Numbered from the stretch's first letter, positions 1-11,187 are shown. The stretch is DNA of 64,000 bases from Bathynomus jamesi (GCA_023014485.1 JAJOZX010009070.1:62001-126000), one strand, 5' to 3'. Notes: generated by a model from the letters alone, not told the origin. Numbers and translations are program-made.

Positions 1-189
1 TTCTAATGTACTAGGTGAAAATAACTTAGCTTTGTAACGTGGATCTAAGTAGGTTGCAAGAGAGTAACTTCATACAAGAACAGCCTCTCGTCTTGTCGCT
101 TGCATCACTTTTGCGCACAATGAACTAGTTCTATTAATATAGTAGAATTTGATAATTTCAGCTTATTAATGACGTTTTATCTCAACGGT

Positions 190-299
190 CCACATCCGCA
201 CGACATCCGCAGTCCAAAGTGCGGATGCGGACGCGGATGCGGATGCGAGAAAATGTGCGGATGTTATGCGGATGCGGATGCGGATGTGACCTACATCAC
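190..299. mobile_element. hAT-like element end with GCGGAT repeats (partial)
   Basis: The stretch holds many copies of the hexamer GCGGAT and its complement and ends with TACATCACT, which read on the other strand is AGTGATGTA, a plausible hAT-type terminus. Repeated short subterminal motifs are common in hAT elements because the transposase binds them. The opposite end was not found, so this is a partial copy or one whose other end lies before the window. Confidence 0.35.
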
Positions 300-321
300 T
301 AATATATATATATTTTTTTCT

Positions 322-439
322 GTAACCTATATATAGGCTGTCACCCTTTTATGTACTTCAGTGTTCCTGAGGATGTCATTAGACGAAAGCGCTTGAGCAC
401 CATTTTGTGTTTCCTTTCCTTCGTGGTTTTATTCATCAC

Positions 440-440
<1 letters not shown>
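322..440 (+). mobile_element. Penelope-like terminal block, copy a
   Basis: A roughly 120-bp block, repeated at 12115-12234 (folded on itself), 41327-41446 (reverse) and 47827-47942. The last two flank a recognisable Penelope-like element, so this block is that family's terminal sequence. It contains CTGAGGA (367-373), a short stem-loop and CGAAA (384-388), resembling a decayed hammerhead ribozyme core of the kind known in PLE termini. It is followed by an AT run. It is a solo copy with no coding part. Confidence 0.6.
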
Positions 441-441
<1 letters not shown>

Positions 442-470
<29 letters not shown>

Positions 471-868
471 TATAGAAAAATATGAACAGAAACTATAAGA
501 TTATTTTTATTCCATGAAATAAAGTTCTCGAAAAATGTAAAAATGAATGAAATGTAATGTGAGCAAATAAAAAATGTAATATAATTTTTTATCACCGGAA
601 ATAAATATTACATTTGTAAATTTAACAAAAAGCGGAATAAATTTGCACATTTTGCAACGCTTGATCTAAATTTTCACCTTTTCACTCTTGTTGTTAAGAT
701 TCATAATCATGCACGAATCTGCTTAAAATGTAAGTTAACTCATTTTTTACAACTTATTAGTTCTCATTAGCTAAAAGGATCAAACACCCAATTTGACTCA
801 TTATATTTTCATTCATTTGCTTTAATAGGATGCAGTCAACACGCAACGATCATTTTATAAATTGAAAA

Positions 869-899
<31 letters not shown>

Positions 900-902
900 C
901 AC
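442..902. other. AT-rich intergenic stretch with microsatellites
   Basis: (AT)n at about 442-470 and compound (GT)n(AT)n at about 866-902. The sequence between is AT-rich with no coding signal that I recognise. Confidence 0.5.
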
Positions 903-1204
903 TCTATATAGTATAGTATAATAAAATCTCTGTATTTTGTTTATTTCTGATTTTGGTTTTAGGTTTTCATTATTACTATCTGTAGTATGAAATTACTTTT
1001 TGGCCAATAATATTTTTTTATTTTCTTTTTCATTTCATTTCCTAAAGTCCTTGAAAGGTTTTAAAATTGAACCACTTTTCACCTAAATGAGAGAGAACAA
1101 AATAGAACACGCCATTATAAAATTTAATTATCAAAGTCTTTATAGGCTAAGCTCAACTAGGCTAGACTATCCTCTGGAGGAATTAGGAGGAGGATAGACT
1201 ACAG

Positions 1205-2490
1205 ACCAAAATGGCTAAACTGAAGAGAAGAAAATTGTACTCCATGGCCAATCGAATTTAAATTGGTTGCGGAACTCGTACGACAGTTCAGAACCGATTA
1301 CAAAAAGTTCCTTTTTATGAAAACTGAATTAGGAACTGCATGAAAAAGTTTAAAAAGGTACGATCAGTAAATTAAAAACAACTTTCCAGTAGATCAACAG
1401 TCAGTGAAGAAATTGTAGAGCAATTGGACGCTTGGAAGTGAAAGTGATTTATTTCGAGTACATTCAGAACGCCAAACTCAAGAAGTGATTCAAGCATTTG
1501 AGTCACCTTTGATCATAGTTTTCTTCCTTCCACAAAGTGAGATTTGAGTCACTTTGAGTTATTTGAGTCACTTCGCGGGCAGATTCAAGCAAGTATTTGA
1601 GTAACTTTTGTCAAAAGCCAAAAATTGGTGAAAATGCACTTGAATAACTTTCACTCACAGGCATCGAATTGTTCGAAACGCAGTTGAAAGAAGCCTAAGA
1701 AAATCGCTTACTCATTCTTCAAAAGAAATGAACATTTCAGGAGAGGAAGTAAAATTTTGAAGGTAAAGTTTCAAAAACATTCTTTCAAAATTCGAGTTGT
1801 TCACGATTTAATAATGGAAGACGAATATGACGCAAAGTTTGAATTCTGGGAAATATTTCTAAGAAAATTAGAAAAGATCCTAACCTTTTAGAGCAGTTAA
1901 CATTTTCAGAGGAAATGACAGTTCGTCTCGGTCGTAATGTTAACCACCACAATTGCCACGTTTTGAGAAGTGAAACACCAAATAAACTTTGGTATCATTA
2001 AAGAGACTCTCCTAAGGTCACTGTAGGTACACCTAACGAAAATCACACGACACTGGTCCCAGCCTCTTTTTTTTTAAAGAGACTAACCGTAACTGGAAAT
2101 GTTGTCTAGCTTCTTTCTCTCTCAGCTCACGACTTAAACCTTGTAGACTAAGCAATTTTTCAGCAGGAAAAAACGTTATAGACATAGAATGGGAAATAAT
2201 GTTAGAGAACCTTGTAACAAAACATTATCAGGGCGACGGATTTGAAGAGGAGGAAAACTTCCGTGGCGGCCTCCACGCTCACCCTGTGAGGGGGGGGGGG
2301 GTCATAAAAAGAGTACGCATACGCCACAAAATCTCAACATTTGTCAGCAGTAAAACAACATCGAAGAAAACATGGGTCCACCAAATCACCTCAACAAGTC
2401 GAAACTATGCTTCATTCCATGGGAAATTGGGTCGAACGTTGTATAATCGCCCAAGACAGAGGATTTTTGAATGTACGTACAATATGTAAA
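1205..2490 (+). pseudogene. decayed mariner-like transposase
   Basis: Conceptual translation across several frames follows a mariner-type transposase from N to C terminus. An N-terminal helix-turn-helix-like part lies at 1211-1440. The linker includes RNAVERSLRKSLTH near 1676-1715. The central region 1808-2000 shows LLEQLTFSEEM and VNHHNCHV, where the usual first catalytic Asp of the FSDE motif is now Glu. The C-terminal part near 2300-2490 shows QQVETMLHSMGN and VERCIIAQ. Stops and frameshifts are frequent, and a short repeat-rich insertion interrupts it around 1480-1665. It is dead and old. The family is clear from motif order; the subfamily is not. Confidence 0.65.
1480..1665. mobile_element. 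short insertion with TTGAGTCACTT repeats
   Basis: Repeated TTGAGTCACTT / TTGAGTAACTT motifs in both orientations interrupt the mariner relic, whose reading resumes afterwards. This suggests a small non-autonomous DNA element, possibly hAT-like. Exact ends and target duplication were not resolved. Confidence 0.3.
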
Positions 2491-2516
2491 TTATAATTCT
2501 TAGTTATTCGAATTGA

Positions 2517-2556
<40 letters not shown>
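2517..2556. repeat. (ATT)n microsatellite
   Basis: About 13 uninterrupted ATT units. Confidence 0.9.
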
Positions 2557-2559
<3 letters not shown>

Positions 2560-3640
2560 AAATAAATACAATTGTATTATTATTATTGATAAAATAAATA
2601 CAATTTTACAATTTTACAATTTTTGTTACATTAATTTTAACATAAAATAAATAATTATGAAATTAGACTATTTATTTAATTTAATTTGGCCCTTAAGTTT
2701 AATTAGGCTTTACTGGGCTCTTGTTAAGTTGTTACCTTTTATGATTCCCTTTACTGTTTTGTCCTATCTGAAGAAGGTAAAACACTAACAAATTTTAAAT
2801 TCTTTAGACTTTACAAGAACCCTGTATATATAATATTAAAAATTTGCTTTACTACGCGTCATGTGGAGAAAGACGTGGTGTTACGCAAATAAAGTCAATT
2901 CAAACAGACTGTAAAAACAAAGTTTCTCAAATGTGCATTCTACAAAAATACAGTAAAACTACGGTTTCTTGAGTGCTTTATACCGTTTACTTTAAACGTT
3001 TTGTAAAAATGGAGGGGTAAGAATCTCTCAACTCATTACAAGAGAATTTGAAGGTAACAAAGATTACAAAATAAAGGAAATATAAAATACTAAAAACATA
3101 GAGAGATAAATTAATTAAAATTTAGACATTAAATATTCATGAACAGTTACTTAAAAATGAATAAAATGAAGAAAATAGTAGAATTTAGAAATTAATTCAA
3201 ACCAATCTCGAATTGGAAAAATATTCATTCTCTTAATTAATGATTTACTGAATTAAAATTGAAACTGAAATTCAAAAGTTTATTGGCAGAAGAATACGAA
3301 ATAACTTTCATAATACAGCTAGTAATAGTAAAAACAAAAAATAAGGAACTTAAAAAGAAACAAAAACAATGCAGTAAAACGTGTATTAATAAAATTAATC
3401 CTTTAACGCCGACCGTTGCCTTATGGCAACATGAGTTTGACAATCGATTTTGAGCCTTACGATCTGAGTATTAGAGGTTATTTTCGCTTGAAGAGGAAAG
3501 AAAATTAAATAAAAATTTCTTAATTCAGGCATAAAAGGGTGAAGTAATAAAAACTAAAAAAAATACCTAAGTCTAAAATAAATAAAATACATGTAATAGA
3601 AATACCAACATCGGTGTTAAGTGGAGCCATAGACAAACAT
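2560..3640. other. AT-rich stretch without recognised features
   Basis: Strongly AT-rich. The only open frames are short, low-complexity and antisense to each other (3237-3453). I see no gene, RNA or clear repeat here. Confidence 0.5.
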
Positions 3641-3642
3641 TT

Positions 3643-3895
3643 TCAAAAACGTACATAGTTTAGAGAACCTAAAGACGTACTGATGAAGTGTTTGGACATT
3701 TGGGTTATCTGTGTTTTGAATTCTTCGCTTGTACAGAATCTGAAGTTCCTTATAATCACGTGCGCTTTAGTATGAAAATTTCGATGTTGTTTTCTTATGT
3801 CCGAATCGTCACTCAAGGAGTTGGTGATAATTTGACCCAGATGTCTGGCCTTTAGTTTGAGAACACTACACATTCTACCTTTCTTATTTTCCAGT
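3643..3895 (-). pseudogene. non-LTR reverse transcriptase fragment
   Basis: The minus-strand translation contains SLSDDSDIRKQ and IRNFRFCTSE, which closely match the region after the RT domain in the LINE at 48592-49780 (SLSDDSDIRKQSRSF, IRNFRFCTSE). It is a truncated piece of that family, with no catalytic motif left. Confidence 0.75.
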
Positions 3896-3932
3896 GTTGT
3901 TTGTGTGGTTACTGAGTTCAGCTTGAGGTTAG

Positions 3933-4093
3933 CATAGGCGGATCCAGAGGGGGGGATACGGGGCTTAATTGAAGCAACGGGGATTAATTTGGAGGCCCCT
4001 ATACATCTTAGTTAAACGAAATTAGGTAAAACGTTTGAATGCTTATGTCCACGTTGCTTCAGTTAAGCCCCCCACTCCTCTGGATCCGCTTAT
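3933..4093. mobile_element. hAT-type MITE with 8-bp target duplication
   Basis: Terminal inverted repeats begin CATAGGCGGATCCAGAG on the left and mirror as CTCTGGATCCGCTTAT on the right. The direct repeat GAGGTTAG flanks it at 3925-3932 and 4094-4101. An 8-bp duplication and a 160-bp non-coding body fit a hAT-derived MITE. It sits at the 3' edge of a LINE fragment. Confidence 0.75.
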
Positions 4094-4101
4094 GAGGTTA
4101 G

Positions 4102-4805
4102 GTACCAGTTTTCCCATTATTTTCCACGTGTAAATTATGGTGTGTCTTTCTCTTCTTTCCAGTGAATATAAATTTAATTTACGAAGTCTTTCCCAGTAGT
4201 TGAGTCCTTTGCAGCCATCAATCTTGCCTGTGAAAGTTCTTTGAATTTCTTCTACTTTACTAATTTCTTCCTTTTTATATGGGGACGTCAAAACTGAGCA
4301 GTATTCAAATTTTGTTATGATCATTGTTTTCAGCAGGGGAATCATTACTCTCGTGTTCCTTCTTTTAATTTAAAGGTTCTCAATACCTGTCCCACAAATC
4401 TTTTTGGTTTGTTTATCGCTATCTGATATTGTGTCTCAAATTTCGCATCGTCAGTCATTATAACCCCTAAATCTATTGCTTTTTTGCTTCTCTGAATTTC
4501 CTGTCTATCTGGGGTATAATATGATGCCTGTTTTAGCTGCTGATTTCTTCCATATCTCAAGAGCTGAAATTTCTCGGTGTTAAATTTTATGTTGTTGTCT
4601 TCTGACCATTTGTACTGTATATTCTGTTCGTGTCCTTCTGCAGGGCCTCCACTTCTTCTGCAGTACTGATTTTTCTGCTGATTTTTGTATCGTCCGCAAA
4701 GGATGTTACTATACGGTTGTTGATTACTTCATTGTCTATGAATAACTTTGCCTGTTATTCCCATATATTTCATTTTATGTGCTATTATACCAGTGTCGCT
4801 TACAT
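4102..4805 (-). pseudogene. non-LTR retrotransposon fragment (RT to C-terminus)
   Basis: Minus-strand translations from 4805 down to 4102 match, in order, the plus-strand LINE at 4806-7240: KYMGITGK-like start, a decayed ADD region, YYTPD, MTDDAKFETQ, then a region with TSPYKKEE and WERLRKL. It is the same family in the opposite orientation, 5'-truncated, abutting the plus copy head to head. Frameshifts and stops make it inactive. Confidence 0.7.
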
Positions 4806-5273
4806 CTCATCTCACTAAAATATTTGAAAGAATAGTTAGAGAAAAATCTATGGCTTTTTGGAAACTCAGAAAAAATTAAATAACCAACATGGATTCCGGT
4901 CAGGCAGATCATGCCTATCACAACTAATGGAACACTACAACAACATTATTGGTGCACTTGAAAGTAATGAAAACTATGATGTAATATAAACGGACTTTGC
5001 CAAGGCGTTCGACAAGTGTGACCATGGAATCATAATACATAAACTGAAATATATGGGAATAACAGGAAAAGTAGAGAAATGAATATATATTTTTCTTAGC
5101 GAGCGGCGGCAAGTCGTTACAATTCAAGTAAAGTCTTCATCAGAATCAGATGTCCTCAGTTCAGTACCATAAGGAACAGTATTAGCTCCATTACTCTTCA
5201 TAATCATGCTGACATAGACGAGGACGTTACCAGAGACAGCACAGTAACACCCTTTGCCGATGACACAAAGATC

Positions 5274-5499
5274 CAGTGGCGGCTCGTCGGTAGACACTGC
5301 GGAACTGCAGCACCCCTAAAGTTTTTATTTACAATTGAAATAATCAAGAACATTATAAGGATGAGCTCACTAAATAACTTTTTCAATAACTTTTGAAACT
5401 TTTATTCATTGCTCAATGCTCATCCTTTTATTTCAGTAATTATTTCAACCCATTCTTAGAGACAGCACCCCTAGAATTTTTAGTCACGAGCCGCCACTG
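5274..5499. mobile_element. hAT-type MITE inside a LINE
   Basis: TIRs CAGTGGCGGCTCGT and ACGAGCCGCCACTG. Flanks CAAAGATC (5266-5273) and CAAAAATC (5500-5507) are an 8-bp duplication with one mismatch. The 226-bp body is non-coding. It splits the LINE right after its FADDTK motif, and removing it restores LINE continuity. Confidence 0.85.
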
Positions 5500-5837
5500 C
5501 AAAAATCAGTAGAAAACTAAGAAACCCAGAGGGTATAGGTCCCTATAGGATCTCTACAAACAGATATGAACAGAATGCACAAGTGGTCGGAAGACAACAA
5601 TATGAAGTTTAACACTGAGAAATTTCAACTGTTAAAGTACGAAAAAAGGGAGGACCTAAAATCCATGGAATATTATACCCCAAATGGACAGAAAATTTAG
5701 AGAAATTCTAAAACAAAAGATTTAAGGGTTGTAATGACTGATGATGCGAAATTTGAAACACAAAATAAGATAGCAGTAAACAGAGCAAATAAAATAACTG
5801 GGCAAATACTAAGAACCTTTAAACGAAGGGATAGGAA

Positions 5838-6631
5838 CAGTGTTGGGCACTAAAGCGTTAATCCGATAACAGTTAACTAACGAAGTTAACTTTTTTTAAC
5901 GGACTATTAACGGAAGTTAATTTTAATTTATCGTTATCGGACCAGTTAACTTCTGATAACTCGATATTTAGTCCGTTAAAGTCCGTTAACACGTTAACTG
6001 CGAGGAGTCATTCACGGAAGATCACCGCTCCGCGAATGAATTCAAACCGCCATAACTTCAGTCTGCCAATTCCGTCCTCTGCCGCAGTGGAACGGCTCTT
6101 CTCTCTCGGCAAGGACATCCTGAGGCCCAAGAGGTCAAGACTGGCAGTTGGGCCTAACTTTGAGAAGTTGGTCTTTCTGAAGGGCAACCAGCACATTGTG
6201 TCATAGTCTTTAATAAATGTGCCTAAAATTTAATTTTACCTTTCAGTTCCCGCCATAATAATTCTCTGGTAAATTAAAATTTAGTTAATGGTTAGTGGTT
6301 ACAAGGGTTTCAAAACATGTAATCAGTACATTTTTTATTAAAAATAAAAAAAAAGTTATTAAGCAAAAAAGTTGCAAAACTTGATAAAAATACAGTTAAA
6401 TACCTATTTATTGTTGGATTTTGCATAAATAAACATTTTCTATGGATTTTAAAGCTTTTTTCCTTGATTTTTTTAAATATTAGTAAAGAAATAGTTATCG
6501 TTAACGGATTATCGTTAACTTCCGTTAACTTTGTAGTAAAATTATCGGATTATCGTTATCGGAGTTAAAAATTGGGGTTAACGGATTATCGTTATCGAAG
6601 TTAACCTTTTGGTTAACGGTGCCCACCACTG
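5838..6631 (+). mobile_element. hAT element, internally deleted, 8-bp TSD
   Basis: TIRs CAGTGTTGGGCAC and GTGCCCACCACTG with an exact 8-bp duplication GATAGGAA at 5830-5837 and 6632-6639. The 794-bp element has many copies of GTTAAC / TTATCGTTA motifs near both ends, as expected for subterminal transposase-binding repeats. It keeps only the last part of the transposase (6066-6206), so it is non-autonomous. It lies in the LINE at 4806-7240. Confidence 0.9.
6066..6206 (+). pseudogene. hAT transposase C-terminal dimerisation segment
   Basis: An open run of about 46 codons ending at TAG, with SSAAVERLFSLGKD followed by RSRLAVGPNFEKLVFLKGN. The SxxVERxFS pattern marks the C-terminal dimerisation region of hAT transposases and includes the conserved Glu. 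Upstream catalytic parts are missing. The run is uninterrupted, which suggests fairly recent deletion or selection on sequence rather than protein. Confidence 0.75.
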
Positions 6632-7309
6632 GATAGGAATATAATGATTCCTCTATTGAAAACACTGATCATTCCCAAATTGGGATGCTGCTCAGCCTTA
6701 ACATCCCCATATAAAAAAAAAAGACATTAAACAGCTAGAAGAGATTCAGAAAAGCTTCACAGCCAAGATCAGTAGGTGCAAATAACTACATTACTGGAAA
6801 AGGTTACGCAAATTATGGAAAGAAGAAGAGAGAGATACACCATTATTTACACTTGGAAAATAATGGAGAAACTAGCCCCTAATCTTGCTCTGAACCCTAT
6901 AACCCCCCCACCACCCACCCACCCAAACAACAGTGGAAAGTAGAAAAGGAAGACTGTGTCGTGTTCCCAAATTAAAGGCTAGACAGGGAACATCCTCAAC
7001 CCTGAAGGAAAATAGTTTTGTTGTGAGAGGACCAAGACTGTTTAACCAGCTGCCCAAAGAACTAAGGAACACGAATGGTGTTGCGGTGGACATCTTCAAA
7101 AGAAGATGAGACGCCTGGCTCAGAACAGTCCCAGATGAGCCGGGCGTACCTGGCTATGTGAGGTGGAGAATACAAGAAACCAACTCTTTAGTTCACCAGG
7201 CCAACTCGAGAGGAAGAACGACAAGCTTGACTTTTGTGAAATGAGAAATCATTGCACGGAACATTTGAAAGGTTAAAAGGAAAGGATATATATATATATA
7301 TATATATAC

Positions 7310-8106
7310 CCACTTAGTTGCCGTCTCTGCTCTGTACAGGGATCTTGTCCTTCTCTGTGTGGAGTACGCCTCTCATGTGTGGGGTGATTCAACCCACACA
7401 GCTCTACTTAACCAGGTGGAATCAAAGGCTTTTCGTTTCATCAATTCCCCGCCTCTTAGTGACTATTTTAATCCCTCTCTCTTCGCTGCAATGTTGCCTC
7501 ACTCTTTCTTTATTATAGCTATTATAACGTACTCAAAATTAAACCTTTTAAATTTAGAACTTATAACTTCTTTTTGAGGTGCATTCCAGGGGAAGATCTT
7601 CCTTCTTTTGGGTATCAAAGCGTCTTGTCAGATGATATAAAAACTTATTCTAATGATGCATAACTTCTTTAGATAGAAGGAATGGTCTCCAAAACTTCTT
7701 TTTTAAGTGAATTAAAACAATAAATGATAATATTTCTAAGTATAAAAGGTTGAGGGAAGTCTTTGTTTTCTCTGCGGACACTGCTTTTCTGAACTACATG
7801 CCTCCTCCTTTAAGGAGAACTTCCAGTACCAGACTTTCGACACATTCTCATCCCCTTTTCCGTCCAACTCTCTAACGCAAGGATTAATCGGTATTTTCAA
7901 TCTTTCACCTACTCAACCGACCAACTCTGGAACAATCTTCCTCAATCCATCTTTCCCCATGTTTATGACCCCCAATCTCTGAAACGCAGAGTTCATGCAT
8001 CTCGAAATCTTTGGGCTTTGGTTGCCGCTCTTCTTTTTCTTTTATGAGGGGAGGGGGTGTTAATTTTGCGGAACATTCACCCTTGGCCCCTCGTTCCTGC
8101 CTAAAA
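7310..8106 (+). pseudogene. non-LTR retrotransposon 3' part (family F)
   Basis: The translation includes VEYASHVWGDSTHTALL and VESKAFRFINSPPLSDY (7359-7470). It continues through frameshifts to the 3' end, which reads GGCCCCTCGTTCCTGC. The same order occurs at 51290-51825, and the 3' tail also at 20690-20745. It is a 5'-truncated LINE copy starting after the RT domain. An AT microsatellite precedes it. Confidence 0.7.
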
Positions 8107-8114
8107 AAGAATAA

Positions 8115-8160
8115 TGTATGTGTGTATATATATATATATTAATAATAATAATAATAATAA
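8115..8160. repeat. compound (GT)(AT)(AAT) microsatellite
   Basis: Adjacent GT, AT and AAT runs directly after the LINE 3' end. Confidence 0.85.
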
Positions 8161-8518
8161 CGGTAAATCTTTGTCGTCATGATTACGAAATTAAAGCAAT
8201 TTTAACATTTTTCCATTTTTTCCACGATGTTAATCCCAGAGAGGAAGTTTTTTGCATTCTTGTAACGTGAAAAACTGGGAACGAATCCGACAATGAAGAA
8301 AACCATAATTTGGTTAGTGTTCTCCTCATTTCAATTCCGAAATCGTAATTACTGTATTATTTAAAGGAATTATTGAAATTAAATGTGTTTATTATATTTT
8401 TAATCTACACATTATTATTGCTTCTTCATTTGCGTATAAAAAAAATCTAATTGTGTGTCATTCTGTAAACAGTTTTACAGTTTCTGTAAAAAATTTCATT
8501 AAAAAAAGATGTAGGCAT

Positions 8519-8539
8519 ATGTGTGTGTGTGTGTGTGTG

Positions 8540-8589
<50 letters not shown>

Positions 8590-8590
8590 C
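8519..8590. repeat. compound (GT)n(CT)n(AT)n microsatellite
   Basis: Three perfect dinucleotide arrays in a row. The minus-strand open frame over it is a product of the repeat. Confidence 0.95.
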
Positions 8591-8599
8591 TACTGATTT

Positions 8600-9360
8600 T
8601 CTGGGTTTACAGTGTGCCTCTTTGCATCGTTGATATGTGTTTGTGATCTGTTGATGCATTTTAATTAGATTTACGCATTTATTATATTTCATGGAATGCG
8701 TAAAAAATATTCATATTTAAAAATATAAAGATAAAATCTAATGATTTTTTTTGGTCGATCCCATTTCTACTGTACGTCAATTTTACAATATATTTTCGTG
8801 ACGTACACGCTAATTTTATAAACTCATTCTAAAAAGTATACGGATCGCTCTTTGCACGACCATTTATCAGTCTTAAAATTTTCTATATTATGTTTTATCA
8901 TGAACGAAGGAGCCATAACTCACACTTATGTCTGAATAATTTTTATTATAAATACTTCAAAAGAAAGAGTTTCTAAACTTCACCAAAAACCTCCGAGACC
9001 AAAATTTTATGGTTAACTTCCTTTTTACGTAAAAATACATTTATGTAAAAATGTAAAAAAAAACATGTAAAAATAACATCAACTGAATGTGAACATAATA
9101 ATAAACATTTGGAAAGACGAAGAAATGAACGAAAAACAGAGAAAAAAAACCCGTTTAATATAAAAAAAAAAAACCAGCTTCTGTGAATATACACCTCTAT
9201 TACACCATAACGTAAGAGTTATGTTTTCGTCTAATTCCGCTTTTATATTTATTAATAAAAAAGAACGCGCAAATATGAAATTAAATTGTTTTTGAGCATC
9301 ACTCTATCTTTACTTTTTATTATTAATAATTTCCATCTGATATTTAACTGTTAACTGTTA
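8600..9360. other. AT-rich stretch without recognised features
   Basis: Short low-complexity open frames only. I see nothing that I can support as a gene or element. Confidence 0.5.
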
Positions 9361-9362
9361 CG

Positions 9363-9365
<3 letters not shown>

Positions 9366-9422
<57 letters not shown>
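9366..9422. repeat. compound (AT)n(AG)n microsatellite
   Basis: Perfect AT array followed by a perfect AG array. Confidence 0.95.
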
Positions 9423-9426
<4 letters not shown>

Positions 9427-9572
9427 ATGATGGTGTCTGTCTGTCTGCCTGTTTTATGTTCGTTTATTCACGTCTAGACGAGACGGCTCGGGTAATTTCC
9501 CAGTTTCCCACCTCGGTGGGGAACTGGAAGACGGGGGCGGGGGACCCTAAATGGCTCGGGTAATCTGCAACA

Positions 9573-9781
9573 AATTTCGTATGCACATTAAGGGAAAACC
9601 AGGGAAGATTTTAGTCACACACACACTCGCCTCTCCCATTTCCCCCTAGGTTGTTTCGGGGGGGCTTTTGCCGCTCAATTTCGTATGCACATTAAGGGAA
9701 AACCAGGGAAGATTTTAGTCACACACACACTCGCCTCTCCCAGTTTCCCCCTAGGTTGTTTCGGGGGGCTTTTGCCGCTCA
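9573..9781. repeat. 104-bp direct tandem duplication
   Basis: The segment starting AATTTCGTATGCACATT at 9573 repeats at 9677 almost exactly, through the CACACACAC tract, the CCCCCTAGGTTG block and CTTTTGCCGCTC. It differs by a base or two in the homopolymers, so it is recent. A GC-rich hairpin, CCAGTTTCCCACC with its mirror, lies just upstream near 9500-9530. Confidence 0.85.
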
Positions 9782-9799
9782 AGGCGGAGCAAGCGTTCT

Positions 9800-9810
9800 A
9801 GTACACACAC

Positions 9811-9842
<32 letters not shown>
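9800..9842. repeat. (AT)n microsatellite
   Basis: About 18 AT units, followed by imperfect AATAATGAT-type sequence to about 9945. Confidence 0.9.
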
Positions 9843-9844
<2 letters not shown>

Positions 9845-9984
9845 GTATTGAAGGTAATAATAATAATGGTTATAATGATAAGAATAATGATGTTAATAAT
9901 GATAATAATAAGAGCAGTGATAATAGTAATAAAAATCACTGATACTTGCAGTGATAATGACGTGAGAGCTAAATTATAAAGAAG

Positions 9985-10425
9985 TTCACTGGAAAAATAG
10001 TGAAAATCGTAACTTCAGAATAAAGGAAAAAAAAGGTAAAAATTTTATTATGCTTCTTTTTTTGGGAGGGTGGAGGTTATTCCACCTTGGGGGGAGGGGG
10101 GGAGGTAGTCTTCTGTAAATTTTGTTCCGTTTGAATTTATGAGTACAATTTATTTCCGTGTTGAGTCTACGGATATATAAAGAAAGATATATTAGTCTTA
10201 AGTAAATACGGGCCCGTATGCGAGAAGTTTGCTCTCGCAAATACTCGTAGTTTTTGGTCCAGTTTGTGTAGAGCAAGCCTGAGGTAGTACGAGTGTGACT
10301 ATGATTGTTACGGGTAAATTTGTGCCGCCTTGAAGAGGAAACGCAAACTTAAGATGCATCTTGCTCCTGAAGAATCATGCACCTGGATTAATAATAACTG
10401 CAGGGGTCTGCAATACAAACTAATG
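9985..10425 (+). repeat. dispersed repeat of unknown type, copy 1
   Basis: Matches 56575-56975 in the same orientation, with shared words such as TTTTTGGTCCAGTTTGTGTA, GGTAGTACGAGTGTGACT, and GAAGAATCATGCACC. Both copies follow an AAT-rich simple repeat. No coding potential or TIR was recognised. It could be a SINE or a LINE 3' end. Confidence 0.6.
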
Positions 10426-10624
10426 GAAATTGCGCCAAAATAGAGAAAGAAATGGTTAGATTAAAAAAAAAAAATGGCATTTTTTAAAATTTATCGATTT
10501 GATGTGAATAATCGAAATATTTCCATTACGGATTTTTTTTTAATCAATTTAATTCGTATTTTATGCATTTTTTTAAAGTTTTTTTGACCTCTTCCGTAAT
10601 GGCAAAGGTAACATGATAGAGGTG

Positions 10625-10855
10625 ACCCTCACCTATACGTAGGATCCGAACCATGGGTCGCTACAATTTCTGAATAAGCAGAACGGTCGCCCATCCAACT
10701 ACTCTCCAGACCCAATGTCGCTAACTTCGTTGATGTAACGGGAAGCGGTGTTGCCACATGACCACGACGTAGCCCTACTATTTGGTTTTGTATCCGCTGT
10801 TCAAATTTGGTTATTACTGTTAATTCCTTATTTAGACAAAGGACTAACAACCCAG
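10625..10855 (-). mobile_element. 5S rRNA-derived SINE, copy 1
   Basis: Reversed, it contains AACACCGCTTCCC, AACGAAGTTAGCGACATTGG and AGTAGTTGGATGGGCGACCG. These match the 3' two thirds of 5S rRNA, including the internal promoter region. It then has a non-5S tail with TAGCGACCCATGGTTCGGAT. The same 5S-plus-tail structure recurs at 10862-11035, 53719-53880 and 62565-62760, so this is a dispersed SINE of the 5S-derived type, not a 5S gene. Confidence 0.7.
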
Positions 10856-10861
10856 GTCGTA

Positions 10862-11035
10862 TGAGAATGGGCGCCTACAGCTTAACATGGATGAGATACG
10901 AACCGCGGGTCGCTACATCATCTGAACGCGGAGGGCGGTCACCCAGCTAACTACTGAACAAACCCAACATCGCTTAACCTTGCTCATCTTACGGGAAACT
11001 GTTTGACGAAACGGTCACGATGTGGCCCATCTTTC
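10862..11035 (-). mobile_element. 5S rRNA-derived SINE, copy 2
   Basis: More diverged copy directly after copy 1 in the same orientation. It keeps CTACAGCTTAACATGG, GGGTCGCTACATCA and the complement of the 5S-like AAGCGATGTTGGG. The tandem placement suggests insertion next to, or duplication of, an older copy. Confidence 0.6.
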
Positions 11036-11155
11036 TTACTGATGTTGTAACGAATTAAAATCGATCAATTTTTAATGTACAATAATACAGTAATCACTTG
11101 AGCTCGCGCGAAGTGCGCTATTTATGTTAAATTTAATAGTTCTACCCAGTCATGT

Positions 11156-11179
11156 CATACATACATACATACATACATA
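11156..11179. repeat. (CATA)n microsatellite
   Basis: Six CATA units beside a hAT MITE. A few more units lie at 11403-11421. Confidence 0.85.
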
Positions 11180-11187
11180 CTGTACAT

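Larger units (their letters stand above)
4806..7240 (+). mobile_element. non-LTR retrotransposon, decayed and interrupted
   Basis: Read through stops and frameshifts, the sequence gives a LINE reverse transcriptase: an NMDSG block (usual QHGFRSG), then a TDFAKAFDKC-type segment, a PQGTVLAPLLF-type segment, and FADDTK just before 5274. After the first insertion it resumes at 5508. After the second (5838-6631) it resumes with IMIPLLKT and continues to the C-terminal signature VRGPRLFNQLPKELRN (about 7020-7070) and PDEPGVPGY. That ending is typical of jockey/CR1-like LINEs. Two DNA elements, each with 8-bp target duplications, interrupt it, so it is older than both. Confidence 0.75.
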
